Part shown: positions 12,149 through 25,280 of the stretch, in pieces
How positions within the stretch are numbered: position 1 is the first letter of the stretch
Layout: every line of letters begins with the position of its first letter
DNA from: Prunus persica
Taxonomy: Eukaryota > Streptophyta > Magnoliopsida > Rosales > Rosaceae
Direction of reading: 5' to 3'
NCBI RefSeq assembly: GCF_000346465.2
Contig: NC_034010.1
Coordinates: 28,436,787-28,500,786, forward strand
DNA: 64,000 bases
The notes under the pieces: model-generated
Told to the model about the DNA's origin: nothing
The model's database searches: none
Seen by the model: the letters and a program-made list of their open reading frames with translations, nothing else
Translations under genes and position numbers: made by a program

Positions 12149-13777
12149 ATGGCAGTAGGCCTGAGCTGCCAATTTCACTCTCTGGCCTGCAAGACTTATC
12201 AACATCCCAATGCCAAATCAAGACCTTCCATGTTTTGCTCAATGCAACCTCCTCAGAACAACATCAAGGTAATTATAAATGGAGCAGCAAAGGAAATAGG
12301 AAGGGCGGCTGTAATTGCAGTGACTAGAGCCAGAGGGATGGAGGTGGCTGGTGCAGTGGATTCTTATCTAGTAGGAGAAGATATTGGCAAGGTATATTTA
12401 TCTCTTTTCTAAATTGTAATAAATTGTATATTTGAAGTAACAACACAGTAATATAATGGGGATGTTTTGATCCTTCCTTCAAACAAAGTAGGTGTGTGAC
12501 ATGGAAGAGCCTCTGGAAATACCAATAACCAATGATCTCACAATGGTCTTAGGCTCCATTTCTCAGGTAACAATTCAAAATCAAAATCAAATTACCTCCT
12601 TTTGTATGTGTTTGTGATCATTCTGTCAATGTTAATTTCTCTCAATCTTGCCATTTGTGTTAATTGGCAGTCCAAAGCATTGGGGGTAGTTGTTGATTTC
12701 ACTGAGCCTTCCAAAGTCTATGACAATGTAAAACAGGTAAAAAGCCACATTAATTCATGTAAGTTTTTGCTTCTCAGTTTCCATGCATAGTATGAAACAT
12801 AATTAAAACTTTCTTTGTTACTAGGCAACAGCATTTGGGATGAGAAGTGTGGTTTATGTGCCTCAGATTAAGTTAGAAACAGTATCAGCATTATCTGCAT
12901 TCTGTGAGAAAGCCAGCATGGTGAGCACAGAGTGAGATGTCATGCAATAAGTTTTCACAAGTTTCTGTGCTTTTTATTTTTCACTACCTTGTAACATTGA
13001 GTTTCTCACTGATAATGGAGCTGCTACTTTGTTCAGGGTTGTCTTGTTGCACCAACTCTATCCATTGGGTCTATACTCCTACAACAAGCTGCAATTTCAG
13101 CTTCCTTCCACTACAACAATGTAGAAATCGTCGAATCAAGGGCAACTGCAACGGTAAACTCCGTTACCCTTTAAAAAAATTTGCAAACTCGGTCATGAAG
13201 ATATGCTAAAGCTGTGTTTGGGAAACAGGATTTTCCATCATCAGATGCAACCCAAATTGCCAACAACCTGTCTAACCTTGGCCAGATTTACAACAGAGAA
13301 GATATTTCAACAGATGTTCAAGTAAGCTCAAGCACAAAACTTGCTTCTATAGTTGATGCCTTGGATTGGAATATTGGAACTCATTATTATTAATCTTATG
13401 GCACAAGGCAAGGGGCCAAGTTCTGGGAGAAGATGGAGTTCGTGTGCACAGCTTAGTCCTTCCAGGGCTTCCTGCCAGCACAACGGTTTACTTTTCTCGT
13501 CTAGGAGAGGTATGTTTCTGGGCTTACTCATTTCTTCTCATTTGAGTAAGTATTGGTTTGAACAACTTTGCTTTCCACAGGTTTACTCTCTGAAACATGA
13601 CATCACAGATGTGCAATGTCTCATGCCAGGCCTCCTCCTAGCAATTAGAAAGATTGTGCGCATTAAGGTAACCATCTCTTAAATTTTTCAAGCATCATGC
13701 TTCAATCGATATTTGATACTGATTATCATGTCTTCTTATTGCAGAACCTGGTGTATGGGTTGGAGAAATTTTTATAA
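12149..13777 (+). CDS. CRR1: Dihydrodipicolinate reductase-like protein CRR1, chloroplastic
   Basis: Stromal protein needed for accumulation of the chloroplast NDH complex in Arabidopsis; it is built like dihydrodipicolinate reductase but is not thought to act in lysine synthesis. Nine exons: 12149-12391, 12492-12566, 12671-12736, 12825-12920, 13037-13153, 13229-13321, 13408-13509, 13581-13667, 13745-13777; 303 residues. A Ser/Lys/His-rich transit peptide (about 1-35) precedes a Rossmann-type nucleotide-binding start, NIKVIINGAAKEIGRAAV. The stretch VVVDFTEPSKVYDNVKQ and the C-terminal VYGLEKFL match CRR1. The His-His catalytic motif of true reductases is absent after VEIVESR, which favours CRR1 over DapB. 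The start has a strong context (GCCATGG) and the upstream sequence offers no better ATG. Confidence 0.92.
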
Positions 13778-15275
13778 GCATCCATGTTTAATTTCTTCAA
13801 TCTCATTGATGTTAAACCTCAACCACATATAGAGAGTTCCTGTCATCCTCTAAATGCAAATTTGAAAGGAAACAGCAGAAGAGAAAGAAGGAAGATTTTT
13901 GTAGGGGCTTGTACCTCTAGCGCTCCCTCCATTTGAACTCCCTTGTAACTGAAAAAAACAAGAATTAATGAAAATTTTGTTAACTAACATTATAGTTGAA
14001 CTGGCAATGTGACTTTATATGCAGAGCATGAATCTTATCTAAGGCAAACAATTTTATGCTTGAATGGCCCAAAGCAAATGCCCTTTTAATGCACATTCGG
14101 GCACTTTATCAAACAGGTGGCAGGCACACACCACCCCTCTTTTTATTCTTTTTATTTTATTTTTGATTAAATTTGATATTACAGTTTTTAGATAGTTGCT
14201 ATTGATTGACAGAAATACCCTCAATGGGACCATGAAAAATATGTTGTACTGTATAGCACCTGCAATTAGGTTTGTTCTCAGTTATCTTCTTTTTGTACCT
14301 TTGCCATTGGGCTGGGCTTTACATGTGTTATCTTACCACAAAGCCCGATTTGATTTCTTACAAGTAATATAATATGATGAGTTTTTGCCTTTATTTCTTT
14401 TTTGAGTATTAGTTTTTCCCTTTTTGGATGGTGGGAATTTTAAATTACTTTTAGAAAATATGAATATAATCCAGTCAAAAAAGTACCAGGGCAACTTCCA
14501 TTTGAACCACCGCGTGTTCAATTAAACATTGAGAAGCAAAAGCTAGTTTAGGGTTTCTTTTTTGCTTTAGAAAATTAACTCAAAGTATGATAAAATAATA
14601 TTTTAAATTAATTTAATACACGAAAAAGAAGACTCTAACTTAGAGGAAGGGGACTCGAACATGAATAAAAAGGTTCTCATTGCCTTCACCGACTGATTTT
14701 GTGCCTGCGTGACAAAAACAACTATTGAAACATGTTAATTAAGCAGTTTCTACTTTCTACTGTTTGCTTGCTGAAGCCACACGAGGCGTTGTTCTATTGT
14801 GCGTGTCAGCCACACGTGTCAATCCGACGGTCTCTCTCTATCCTCTAACGACCCTATACGGTGTTCTAAAATCTCAATCCCAAACCCAAACTCGGTCATT
14901 ATAAAAGGATATGAGACACCCAATACAGTAGGCCCACCTGTACGCTTTTTCTTCAAAGTACTATAATACCCTTTCCAAATGTCATATTTATCCTCGTTTT
15001 GGGTACCGAGAAGGGTAAGACTCTAGACCTACTCGCTTAGAACTGGATGCACTCAATCCATTCTCTTACAGGCTAATCCAGGTATTATCCACTGCCCATC
15101 ATAGGTAACCTAGAGATGAACTAATAGCATTGCGCCACGTTGTCCTGGCCCTCACGTCGCCATCGCGCGATCTATCACCGACTTCTTTCTTCTACCGAAA
15201 ACAGGACACGTGCCGGTGATATAGGGCAGAGGGGTACCGATGCAGCCGGTCACTCCTCCTCCAATTCCCGCTAGG
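13778..15275. other. Intergenic DNA between CRR1 and the SEUSS-like gene
   Basis: The first 200-250 bases are the probable CRR1 3' UTR. The rest is AT-rich, with the promoter of the next gene in the last kilobase. No gene is supported. Confidence 0.5.
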
Positions 15276-15282
15276 TATATAA
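15276..15282 (+). promoter_or_regulatory. Probable TATA box of the SEUSS-like gene
   Basis: TATATAA lies about 35-40 bases before a (CT)n tract (15313-15341) that would start the leader. The leader appears to be split by an intron of close to 1 kb before the coding exon at 16390. Placement is by motif and spacing only. Confidence 0.45.
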
Positions 15283-16389
15283 CCAGAGTCCTTCGACTCT
15301 TTACTTCTGTCCGTCTCTCTCTCTCTCTCTCTCTCTCTCTTGCTCTCTGCAAATTTCGGTTTTCCAAATTAAGCGAGAAAAGGAAACGTTTCGCTTTTTA
15401 CAGCTCCCGATTTCTGAGGTCAGTAGCGGGCGTACATTTATCTAATTCTATTTCTTTTAAAATGTTTGCTCCAATTTTTTTCCCACTAGTTAATTAATCG
15501 TTTTGGTTAATTATATTATGCTCTGATCGATCTCTGGACTGCAAAAAGCTCACTCTTTTTCTTTGTTAGCTGTCTTTCAAATTTCGTTGCTGCGGCGTTT
15601 CGATCTTCTTCTTCTTCTGCTTAATTAAGACTTCTACTAGTGTTATTTTGTTTGCGGATTGTTATAGTTATAGTTTTTTCTTCAAATCGAGCTACTTTGG
15701 GTTCGATCTTTGTCTATGATTCTCACTCTCTTTGATAAAAATTAAGCTAAACCTGTCTCCCTTCCTTTATTTTTATTTTTATTTAAAAAATTTCGGTTCA
15801 GTTGAACTGAGTTGCGTTTAGATCCTCTATAAATGATGGCTTCACGGCTCATAAGCTTATGACATTGTCTAATGGGTAGCTCGGTTAAAAATTAGGGTTT
15901 TGTGGGGCTAACTAGAAGATTAACACTTTCGAACCCCAGGGCTTGGGTTTGGGTCTATTTCTTTGATAGTTGTTAGTCTTTACTTCACTTATCTGGTTAA
16001 TATTAGTTTGGAATTTAGTTTAGTTTCTGTTTTTAATTTTCTCGTTCTACTGCTGATAGTGTTGTTTCCTCTTGTTTATCTTAGATCCCCATGAGAAATT
16101 GTTGAAAGCTCATACAGAATATAAATATTGTGCGCCAATTTGGTCGCATATTTATCGAATAATTGGGGATATTAGTGACACAGTGAGGTGGGGATACTGA
16201 AATTGTCTGTATTTGTACTGGTGACATCGCCCGTATTATATTTGTGAGCTTTTGTTTTTTTTAGAAGAATACTTATTTGTTCTGTTTTTGATTGAGTGGG
16301 TTGAGCATATTAATTATTGTAAAAATACTAAGTCAGGCCTGGCTCTGGAGAGCTACTTAGACTCTGGCCACCAAAGGGCGGTGCCTCCT

Positions 16390-19300
16390 ATGGTGCCTTC
16401 TCGGGTGGCTGGAGGATTAGCGCAATCTTCATCAAGTTCTGGAATTTTCTTCCAAGGGGATGGGCAGTCTCAGCTTGTAGTTAACTCTCACTTGAGCTCA
16501 TCTTTCGGGAACTCTTCTAATTCCATTCCTGGAACTGGGCGTTCAAATCTGGGTCCGGTTTCTGGGGACATGAATAATGCAGTTTTGAGCGGTGTGGCAA
16601 ACTCAGGTCCAAGTGTTGGGGCAAGTTCTTTGGTCACAGATGCGAACTCTGTACTTTCAGGCGGTCCCCATTTGCAGAGAAGTGCAAGCATCAATACAGA
16701 GTCATACTTACGCTTACCAGCATCGCCCATGTCGTTCTCATCCAACAACATTAGCATGTCAGGGTCATCGATTATGGATGGGTCTTCCGTAGTGCAACAA
16801 AATTCTCAGCATGATCACAACTCTCAACAAATCCAGCAGAATCAGCAGCACCAGCACCCACGGCAGCAAGGGGCTTCTAGTGCTACTTCATTAGCCACTT
16901 CTCAAACTGGCCAGGTTTCCCTTCCCATGGGGGCGCGAGTACCTGGAGCTTTTATTCAGGATCCAAATAATTTGGCCCACGTCCAGAAAAAACCCCGGTT
17001 GGATATCAAGCAGGAAGATATGTTGCAGCAGCAGGTGTTACAGCAGCTACTGCAAAGGCAGGATCCCATGCAGTTCCAAGGCCGAAATCCACAAATACAA
17101 GCCTTGCTTCAGCAGCAGAGATTGCGGCAACAACATCAGATTTTGCAGTCTATGCCTCAACTGCAGAGAGCCCAGTTGCAGCAGCAGCAGCAGCAGCAAC
17201 AACAACAACAGCAACAACAACAACAACAACATCAGTTGCAGTTGAGACAACTTCAACAACAATCTTTGCAGCCAGTATCTTCCGTTAAGCGCCCCTATGA
17301 TGGCGGCGTATGTGCTCGTAGACTGATGCAATATCTATATCATCAGCGGCAACGGCCTTCTGTGAGTTCCTTGTTTGTTTCATTTCATTTGGCAAATTTT
17401 TTTACCGGTTCCCTTTCAGATGTTTTTTTTTTGTTTTTTGTTTTTTTTTCATATATGCATTCCCTTTCCTAATAATATCTTATTCACACATTCTTGTTCT
17501 TAGTGTATCTAAAATTCCAAATCGCAACGTTTACTTTTCTGTTCACTTGAGGTAATTCCATGAGTAACGTTTATAAAATTATGTGTGAATTTAAACTTTT
17601 TACAGGACAATAGTATTGCCTATTGGAGGAAGTTTGTGACAGAGTATTACTCACCTCGTGCTAAGAAAAGATGGTGTTTGTCATTATATGATAATGTTGG
17701 GCATCATGCACTTGGTGTTTTCCCTCAGGCTGCTATGGTTAGTCTATGTGTTGGTTAATTCTTCCATTATAATTGAATATTCGTACGTTGAATTTCCTAT
17801 TTAATTTGTCTTTATGTTATCTGCCCTTCTTGAATATGCGTTTGTGGTTCTCACATGTGAATCTTTTCTTCCTTTTTTGGCCAGGATGCGTGGCAATGCG
17901 ACATTTGCGGTTCTAAATCTGGAAGGGGTTTTGGTAAGCAAGGGTTTTTGCCCCTTATTTTTCTTACAGTGCTTCTTGCACCAGTCTTGTGCTTTTTGCA
18001 TGGATGGATACATCAAAGTCAAAGAGTACACTCGTTTTATTTATTTAAGCTTCTACTATCTAGTTCTCTTTACAATCTGTATTATTTTACTCTCTTTTTT
18101 CCTCATGGTTTAACTTTTGTTCACAAGTAAGTTAGATATGCTTAAGGATCTCATATGGCATTACCTCTTCGAAATGGTTGAAATATTTATATTTATGATG
18201 TTGAATCTAACTAATTAGTTTCATGGACATGGTTACAGAGGCAACCTTTGAAGTGCTCCCTAGACTTAATGAGATCAAATTTGGTAGTGGAGTCATCGAT
18301 GAACTTTTGTTTTTGGACTTGCCACGTGAATGTAGATTTCCTTCTGGTGTAATGATGTTGGAGTATGGGAAAGCAGTTCAAGAGAGTGTATACGAGCAAC
18401 TTCGTGTTGTTCGGGAGGGTCAGCTTCGTATAATTTTTACGCAAGATTTGAAGGTAGGTAAAAATTCTTCATTTGGTTGTTGGTGTTTATTTCTTGGTAT
18501 GCTTCTGACTTTCTACTTTATGCGTTTTCAGATATTGTCTTGGGAATTCTGTGCACGGCGCCATGAAGAACTTCTTCCTCGTAGGTTGGTTGCACCGCAG
18601 GTACTGTTTTGTGTCTCTTGTTAAGTTTTGCTTTTACTTGGTTGACCCATGATTTTTACTGGATGTATGTATCAGCAAATAGCACAATGCCCTTTCTTAT
18701 CATTAATTTTGATTTGTACCGTTTTGTTTTGAGTTTTGGTAATTGTGGAATACAGTGACTGAACGATATTCAGTGATTTAGCTCGTTTGTTATATGAAAT
18801 GTGCAATTCTAGAACCTAGAAAGAAATTTGCTAACACTCGAGAGTAATAAATCTGGCCTTTTCTGTCAAAAGCTTTCATGGGAATGTCATAAGCCACTCT
18901 AAAAAGGTAATACCGGTGTAATTTCGTGGTATGATTGTTTTCCAATGAGCTTGATTATACTTGTACGGCTGAGAACCTTTTCTAATAGCTTTCTGTTTTG
19001 GTCAGTGGTTCAAATATAATGAAATAGATCAAATTGTTAGCAGAAAAGAAAAGTAGATAAGATTGGGTACAGACTTTATAACTTGAACTTATGAAGCTTT
19101 CTTTTCTCCAGGTGAATCAGTTGGTTCAAGTTGCTCAGAAATGCCAAAGCACAATTGCTGAAAGTGGATCTGATGGGATATCGCAGCAGGATCTACAGAC
19201 AAACAGCAATATGTGAGTTTATGAAGGGATCAGTGAACTGCTTTTGTTGAGCAGTTGGGTATTTGACTTTAAATCCTCTTCAAAGTAGGGTTGCACTGAT

Positions 19301-21187
19301 GTTTATTGCTTTATTTAGGGTACTGACAGCTGGGCGGCAGCTTGCAAAGAGTTTGGAGTTGCAGTCATTGAATGATTTGGGCTTTTCTAAAAGATATGTG
19401 AGGTGTTTGCAGGTATATGCTATTGAATTTATGGACATGTGTTCGAATTTAAGAAGTACACTTCAGTTATATTTTTTTATTTCGAGTTTTATTTTAGTTG
19501 CTGACTGCCAACTTTTAACAGATCTCAGAGGTTGTCAATAGCATGAAAGACTTGATTGACTTCTGCAGGGAGAACAAAGTTGGGCCTATCGGTAATTTCC
19601 CGTTTTTTCATTCTTGTCATTTTGTAACTCTCTGCTGCTGCCTTGCATGGATGGTCAATCATGTTCTTGGTACTGTTTTCTGGGATTAATTCTGTGCCAG
19701 TGCTATCTTAGACAACTTCTTAACCAAACCATGGCATGATTATACAACTGATACCTACTTGATAGTGTTTGAGCTTTATTGAGTCATTCCTTGGGTTAAG
19801 CATCGTCTCTTGGAATGAAGATGACCTTCAATTTCCAGCTAAACCTGTATGATTCTTGAGGTTTATGTTAATTAAATTAATAGAGATTTGAAGCAAGTCT
19901 TGAGGATATAGATTCTGAATTAATGGAGATTTGAAGTAAGTCTTGAGGATATAGTAGATTTGACCTTTGACTTTGTCCCTTGTCACCGCAGCTGTCGTCT
20001 CTAACCTATCCCTTCCTGTAGGAAGTAGTTTCTCCATTGTTTCTTTGTTTCAGTTTGGCCTTTATCTTTCATTTAAGTCAACAAATTTAATGCAAAGAAG
20101 AATTTGGTACTGCTGACCCCATTTATAGGGGTTTATTGTTGTGGTATTTGTTTTTGTGGAGTGTAGTATGTCTGTTTGTTGGTTGGTTGAGTTGCATATT
20201 AAATGATCTGGCTAGAAAGAACTATTATGACTGTTTTATTCGTAATGATTTGTCTACTTTGATCTTATGTTGACAATTGCAGAGGGCTTGAAGGTCTATC
20301 CTCGGCATGCCACTGCAGCCAAGCTCCAGATGCAAAAGATGCAGGAAATGGAGCAGTTAGCAAGTGCTCAGGGTATGCCCACTGACAGGAACACTCTCAA
20401 TAAGCTAATGGCATTGCATCCTGGGATGAATAACCAAATCAATAATAACCATCACATGGTCAATCGTGGAGCTATGAGTGGTTCAGCCCAAGCTGCTTTG
20501 CAACTGACTACTTACCAGAATCTGCTCTTGAGGCAGAACTCAATGAACTCAAATGCAAACTCTCTTCAACAGGAGGCATCTTCTTCCTTCAATAATTCCA
20601 ACCATAGCCCATCGTCAACATTCCAAGGTGCTTCTGCTTTAATACCCGGATCCATGCAGAACTTACCCGGTAGTGGTTTGTCAAGTCCCCATTTACCCTC
20701 GCGACAGCCGCACCAGATGCAGCAGCGCTCACTTAGTTCCAATAGCTTGCTACCACAAAACCATTCACCTAGCTCCCAAGGAAACCAGGCCTTGCAGCAA
20801 CAGGTGATCCAGCAACTGCTACAGGAGATGTCCAATAACAGTGGGGGAGGTGGACAACAATCTCTTTCTGGTCCAAATGCAAATGGGAGTGTGGGAAGGA
20901 GTGGGTTGAGTTTTGGAGGCAACAATCCAGCGGCAACTCCAGCCACATCCAATGTCTCCGGAGGTCATGGCCCTGCGCCAAGCAGGAGTAATAGCTTCAA
21001 GGCTGCTGCAAACAGTGACTCTTCGGCAGGTGGTGGTAACAATGCATACAACCAGAGAGCATCTGATTTACCCTCAAACCTTCACTTGCAGGAGGATATG
21101 GTACCGGACATCGCCCATGAATTCACAGACAACGGTTTTTTTAACAGTGATCTTGACGATAATATGGGGTATGGCTGGAAGGCGTGA
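16390..21187 (+). CDS. SEUSS-LIKE transcriptional corepressor (SLK2-like)
   Basis: Adaptor of the SEUSS/LEUNIG corepressor system. SEUSS-like proteins link DNA-binding factors to the LEUNIG repressor in embryo, meristem and flower development. Coding exons: 16390-17361, 17606-17737, 17885-17933, 18239-18453, 18532-18600, 19112-19212, 19319-19412, 19522-19591, 20283-21187; 868 residues. The N-terminus reads SGIFFQGDGQSQ and SLVTDANSVLSGGPHLQRSA as in SLK1/SLK2, not SEUSS itself. Q-rich blocks cover about 185-300. The Ldb1/LIM-binding-like dimerisation domain (about 305-560) starts CARRLMQYLYHQRQRPS and contains YWRKFVTEYYSPRAKKRW. A Q/S/N-rich tail follows. The ATG at 16390 lies in the first coding exon; an upstream in-frame ATG at 16252 falls in presumed intron sequence. 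Intron 8 carries a 43-bp tandem duplication. Confidence 0.93.
17168..17232 (+). repeat. CAG/CAA repeat coding for polyglutamine
   Basis: A run of CAG and then CAA triplets in the first coding exon of the SEUSS-like gene encodes an almost pure glutamine tract, around residues 261-281. CAG/CAA mixing limits slippage, but the tract is likely to vary in length between cultivars. Confidence 0.9.
19872..19957 (+). repeat. 43-bp tandem duplication in SLK intron
   Basis: Two adjacent copies share the core AAGTCTTGAGGATATAGA/T preceded by AATTAATRGAGATTTGAAG. Only a few substitutions separate the copies, so the duplication is fairly recent. It lies in the intron between the coding exons ending at 19591 and starting at 20283. 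Confidence 0.8.
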
Positions 21188-22014
21188 CTAACATAATTTG
21201 GCCTAATTGGCTCCCATTGGGTATGTGGCCAGCATATATCTTTGTACAGGACAATTTAAAATAGCTGTTTTACCCCCTTCTATTTTTTCTCTTTTTTAAA
21301 TTTTCCTTTTGTCTCATTATGGAATTTGTTGTGACATCGCGCATTTGTACTTGAGTAGTTCAGTTCGGTAGGAGTTTAGTGTTTTTTGTTTTCCTGAGGG
21401 TTTTCTGTCTCCATGTCTTGCAAGTGTAATCTATTGGATAAAAAACTCTGAGAACAGCTTTAGTTTCCCAGTCATATGATATTCACATATTTCACTCCCG
21501 TGTTTCTGCATATCTTTTGCATTTAGTTTAGCTGGACGAACATGGTGATTTCAACCTGGTAACCCGTCTTGGAATCACCAGTTTGATCTCTGTAACCCGT
21601 GTTTAGAATATAATTGGATGGATTAGAATACAAACAAATATGATTCTGTTTATCCCGTTGTCTCCGTTGCAAAGATGGGTTCTTAACGGCATCTCCCATT
21701 AGAATTGGGTTCTTAACGGCAATCGAACTTTATTCTCTCGTGTTGTTTTGAAGAACCCCATTCACATTGAAAGACAAACGAACATGGAAAAGACATGCAC
21801 ATATGACATTACTTCGCTTCAAATGTAAACATACGTCTGATTCTGACCCACCCACCACTCACTATTTTAAGATTCTAAACCCAGCAAATTGCAAGTTTTC
21901 GGTTAGAGCTGTCTCCTCCTCCTCCTCAGTCCTCTCTTCATTTCAAGTGCTTATATTATTTACACATGTTACCCTACCCTAGCGATCTACATAGCCTATC
22001 TAGCTACCTACACT
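21188..22014. other. Convergent 3' flanks of the SLK and F-box/PP2 genes
   Basis: The first 300 bases are the likely SLK 3' UTR; the last part is the likely 3' UTR of the minus-strand F-box gene. A 16-base unit, TGGGTTCTTAACGGCA, occurs twice near 21676-21720. No gene is seen. Confidence 0.5.
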
Positions 22015-23152
22015 TCATATTAACTTTTCCCGAAACTTGCTTGGGTATATTAACACAGAGTCTAAGCTGAGACCGCCTTTGGTGTGTGTACAATCAATCT
22101 GGACCATTGAAAATTTGATCTTCATAGGCTTGTGGTTGTCGATGACAACAAAATCACCCACATGGTAATGAACCCAACTGCCTTGTTGATGCAAATAACA
22201 TTCTGATAAAGCGTGCTGGCCGTCTGATGTTGATAACTGGAAGCGGACAGGCTTGATGTGCCAGCCATGGACTTGATCGGCGTTGCATACTCGTCGGCCA
22301 AATCTTTTTGGACAGGTTTTGCCTAGCTGAAGCCGGAAGTATAGGCTATAGCTCCCCCGGGGAAACTCAAATTCTAGTTCACCTAGAGCTTCAACCCACC
22401 AAATCTGTTGAAGATATGCAACTGTGTGGAACCTATATATTACACATATCAGAAAACAAAAACCCGAGTTACTTATTATTAATTACACATATAATTAAGC
22501 TTCATATCATATATAGTCACTATTATTAGGTGATTATGCTAATTCTTACAGAATCTAGGAGTTGAATTAATCTCTGTGGTCCAATTGAAACTGTGATGAG
22601 TAGCTAGCTAGGTACCTTGATTCCTCAGTTGGAATATGACTCCAATATCTTCGATCATCTATTCCTGTTATTCGCAATGCCCTGGACGAAATGGACAAGA
22701 AAACTTGCCCACAACTCTTGTCCAGCCAAACTTCCTGTAAGGAAAACAAAACCAGCAATATTAATTATTACATACATCAACAAGTTTAAAAATAAAAGTA
22801 AAATGGCTTTTGGGGGTACCTTGGTGCCACCATCGAAACAATTGGGCTGGCACAACCTAGCGTAAATCTCTTTCTTGGGCAAATTTTCATGATCAAGAAC
22901 TTTGTCGACAAGAAACTTAAAGTTTGATGGCAGCTTTGACTCCCAAACAAAATCAGCCAAAGAAGCAGCACGGAAAGCCCTGTTCATCTGTGCCAATTTA
23001 CAAATCTCCGGCGGATCCAAGTACATAAAGATGGATGAGATACAACTCTCTGGTAAGTCTCCAAGACCAGGTTTTGCTGGAAGAGAAGAAGAACCTAATA
23101 ATCCAGTACTGGTTTCCCCCAGGAAGAAAGAGAAACCGGTCCCCATATACAA
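22015..23152 (-). CDS. F-box protein PP2-A12/A13-like (F-box + phloem lectin domain)
   Basis: Probable substrate receptor of an SCF E3 ubiquitin ligase. The F-box would bind SKP1 and the phloem-protein-2-like domain may bind glycans or glycoproteins. Three exons: 23152-22820, 22734-22616, 22432-22015; 289 residues. The F-box is at about 30-75 ([20 protein letters not shown]). A WESKLP motif follows. The PP2 domain starts near [14 protein letters not shown] and continues through [43 protein letters not shown] and [18 protein letters not shown]. The order and length match Arabidopsis PP2-A12/A13/A15. Two in-frame ATGs compete (23152 and 23146); the second gives an MGTGF start like the MGxN/G starts of relatives. 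Confidence 0.93.
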
Positions 23153-23436
23153 CCAAATTTATGAGTATGGTATATAGAGTAGTTAGATTCAAAGGTAGAG
23201 GAGGAGGTGATAGAGGATATGTTGATGACGAGGAGGAGGAAGGGGAGGAGATGAGATTGCTGATTTTGGAGCAGTCCCTACCATATTCTTCATGTATAAG
23301 GAGGAGGGAAAGTCATTGGCATGGGCATTAGGCAACCTGTGAGTTTTCAGCAAAAGTATGAGATAGAGTGCATGGAATTAATAGGAATATAAATATTTTT
23401 TGTCACAAATTGGGAATTATTATATGTTATATTCTA

Positions 23437-23479
<43 letters not shown>

Positions 23480-24016
23480 GGGCGTGTATAGAAACATAGC
23501 CTAGTGCATGGTAGTGGAGCATCAGATTCATTCATTTAGATGAGAGATTTCGACAGCACCAAATACTAATACACCAAGGAAAAACAAATTATGAGTTAAA
23601 AATGATTTTTAGAACCGTAGTCCAAGTGTTGTTGAGAATATATGTGACAAAACTGTAGTGGGACAATCCGGATATAATGGAAATATTTGGGATTAATATT
23701 GATTGGCTTGGGCAACCTTTGTACTATTATTATAAATTAGAATCCATAAAATGCCCTAATGAGATTTAGTTGTTAAGAAGTTTGCAGCAAAAACTGTTTA
23801 GCAGTCAGGGTTGCACATGGCCTAAATTAAATTAAAGTAAGTCTCATGTTTTATTTGCCCTACTTTCTCCTCGTGTGGCCCAGTGTGGTTTTCACGTACC
23901 ATTTACAAAATGATTAAACTCCATTGATTCCTCTTATTAATTTGATTTAGTAATTGGAACTACGCATGGCTAATCTGCACGTTATGTGATAATTAATTTT
24001 ATGGATACGGGACACC

Positions 24017-24050
<34 letters not shown>

Positions 24051-25280
24051 GCAAATGTTTTCCACATGGGTAAGATTTTTATGCTTTTCGACCTTTGAAT
24101 GATTGTGCTTGATTAATTTGCATTTATGTACCAACCGTGAAGACTTGTGTTTTGGCCCTTGTGCTATGAAAATAAAATATGTAAAATGTGTGAATATAAA
24201 TCAAATCCAACCACATGCTTTGAGGAAATTATGTCGTATAATAATGTTAGGTTAAGGAGATCCAAAGTCAAAGGAAAGCCAGGGGCGCCCCCATCTTTAA
24301 ATGAATCGCTGAGTTAGGAAACTAGATTAATATTTCTAGTAATGTGCTAAACACATGAATTAATATAAATTTGTTTCCTAAAGGTAGGGACTGCTTGGTC
24401 CCTCCCTCATGCTCTGTCAAATTAATTGTGTTTCAAGGCTCTGCAGATAAAGAAATCATAAAGCAACCCACAAGCATGCATTACAGAAATAAACTAGCTA
24501 TAAGAATAAGAGACATTAATATAATTAATTAATTTTTTTTTAAAAGAGAGTTTAATATACAAGTGAGGACATCATCCACTTGTTCACATGAATCATGTTT
24601 ATATGAGTAGTCTCACCCTAGCTAGGTACGATTTGGCGCTGAGTCAGCATCAGGACAAAATACAGACCATCCATTCATTCATATAGGATCCTAATCCTAA
24701 TTTCTAAAAATGATTTGGATAGAGAGAGCAAGAAAGAAAGAAATTAGGTCTTGAAAATCAGTTGAAAAAGAGAGAATTATAAGCAAGTCTTTGCGGCCTA
24801 ATCTATATATATATGACATCACGCACATGATTCTCAAGGGTGGAGTTAGGATTTCAAATTTTGAAAGCCAAAATATAATACGTGCAGGTTTTAGTTGGAT
24901 TGATTTTTACACTAATACCATATATATATATATATATTTTGAAGAGGTCACTCATGTAAATATGAGAGTTTCTTGCAATATGTATATGCAATGGGATGTT
25001 ATTATACATGTGTTTGAAACTTTGGGGCGACATGGCCACTGTTGATCCATGAGTGGCTCCGCTCATCTCATGATGATTCCAATTCTATTCCACTAGGCGT
25101 ATGTATATGTACGCTTTTTTATTTATCGAAATATAAAAACTTTTATTGATAGAATGAGTATATAATGGATTTAATCTAAAGTTCAGAGCACAAAAAATTA
25201 TAAAAAAAAGTTGAAAAATAAATGTTTTTGGAGCGGGCAGCGACTGTAATTTCCTCCATGCAAGGCAAGCATCCACGGGT
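23153..25280. other. Intergenic DNA with microsatellites
   Basis: The upstream region of the F-box/PP2 gene and downstream region of the BIG BROTHER-like gene. It holds a (TA)n tract at about 23439-23472 and a (GA)n tract at 24017-24048. A stretch at 24838-25066 has weak inverted ends of the GGTGGAGTTAGGATTT type and may be a decayed element. No gene is supported. Confidence 0.5.

Noticed and set aside
16252..16389. N-terminal extension of the SEUSS-like protein from an upstream ATG
   Set aside because: These codons come from T-rich sequence before the likely splice acceptor and do not resemble SLK proteins, which start close to the SGIFFQGD block.
17047..17331. Leucine-rich minus-strand frame opposite the SLK glutamine tract
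   Set aside because: It is the reverse of the CAG/CAA repeat and has no independent support.
24838..25066. Possible decayed transposon with GGTGGAGTTAGGATTT-type ends
   Set aside because: The inverted ends match only in part and no target duplication could be found.
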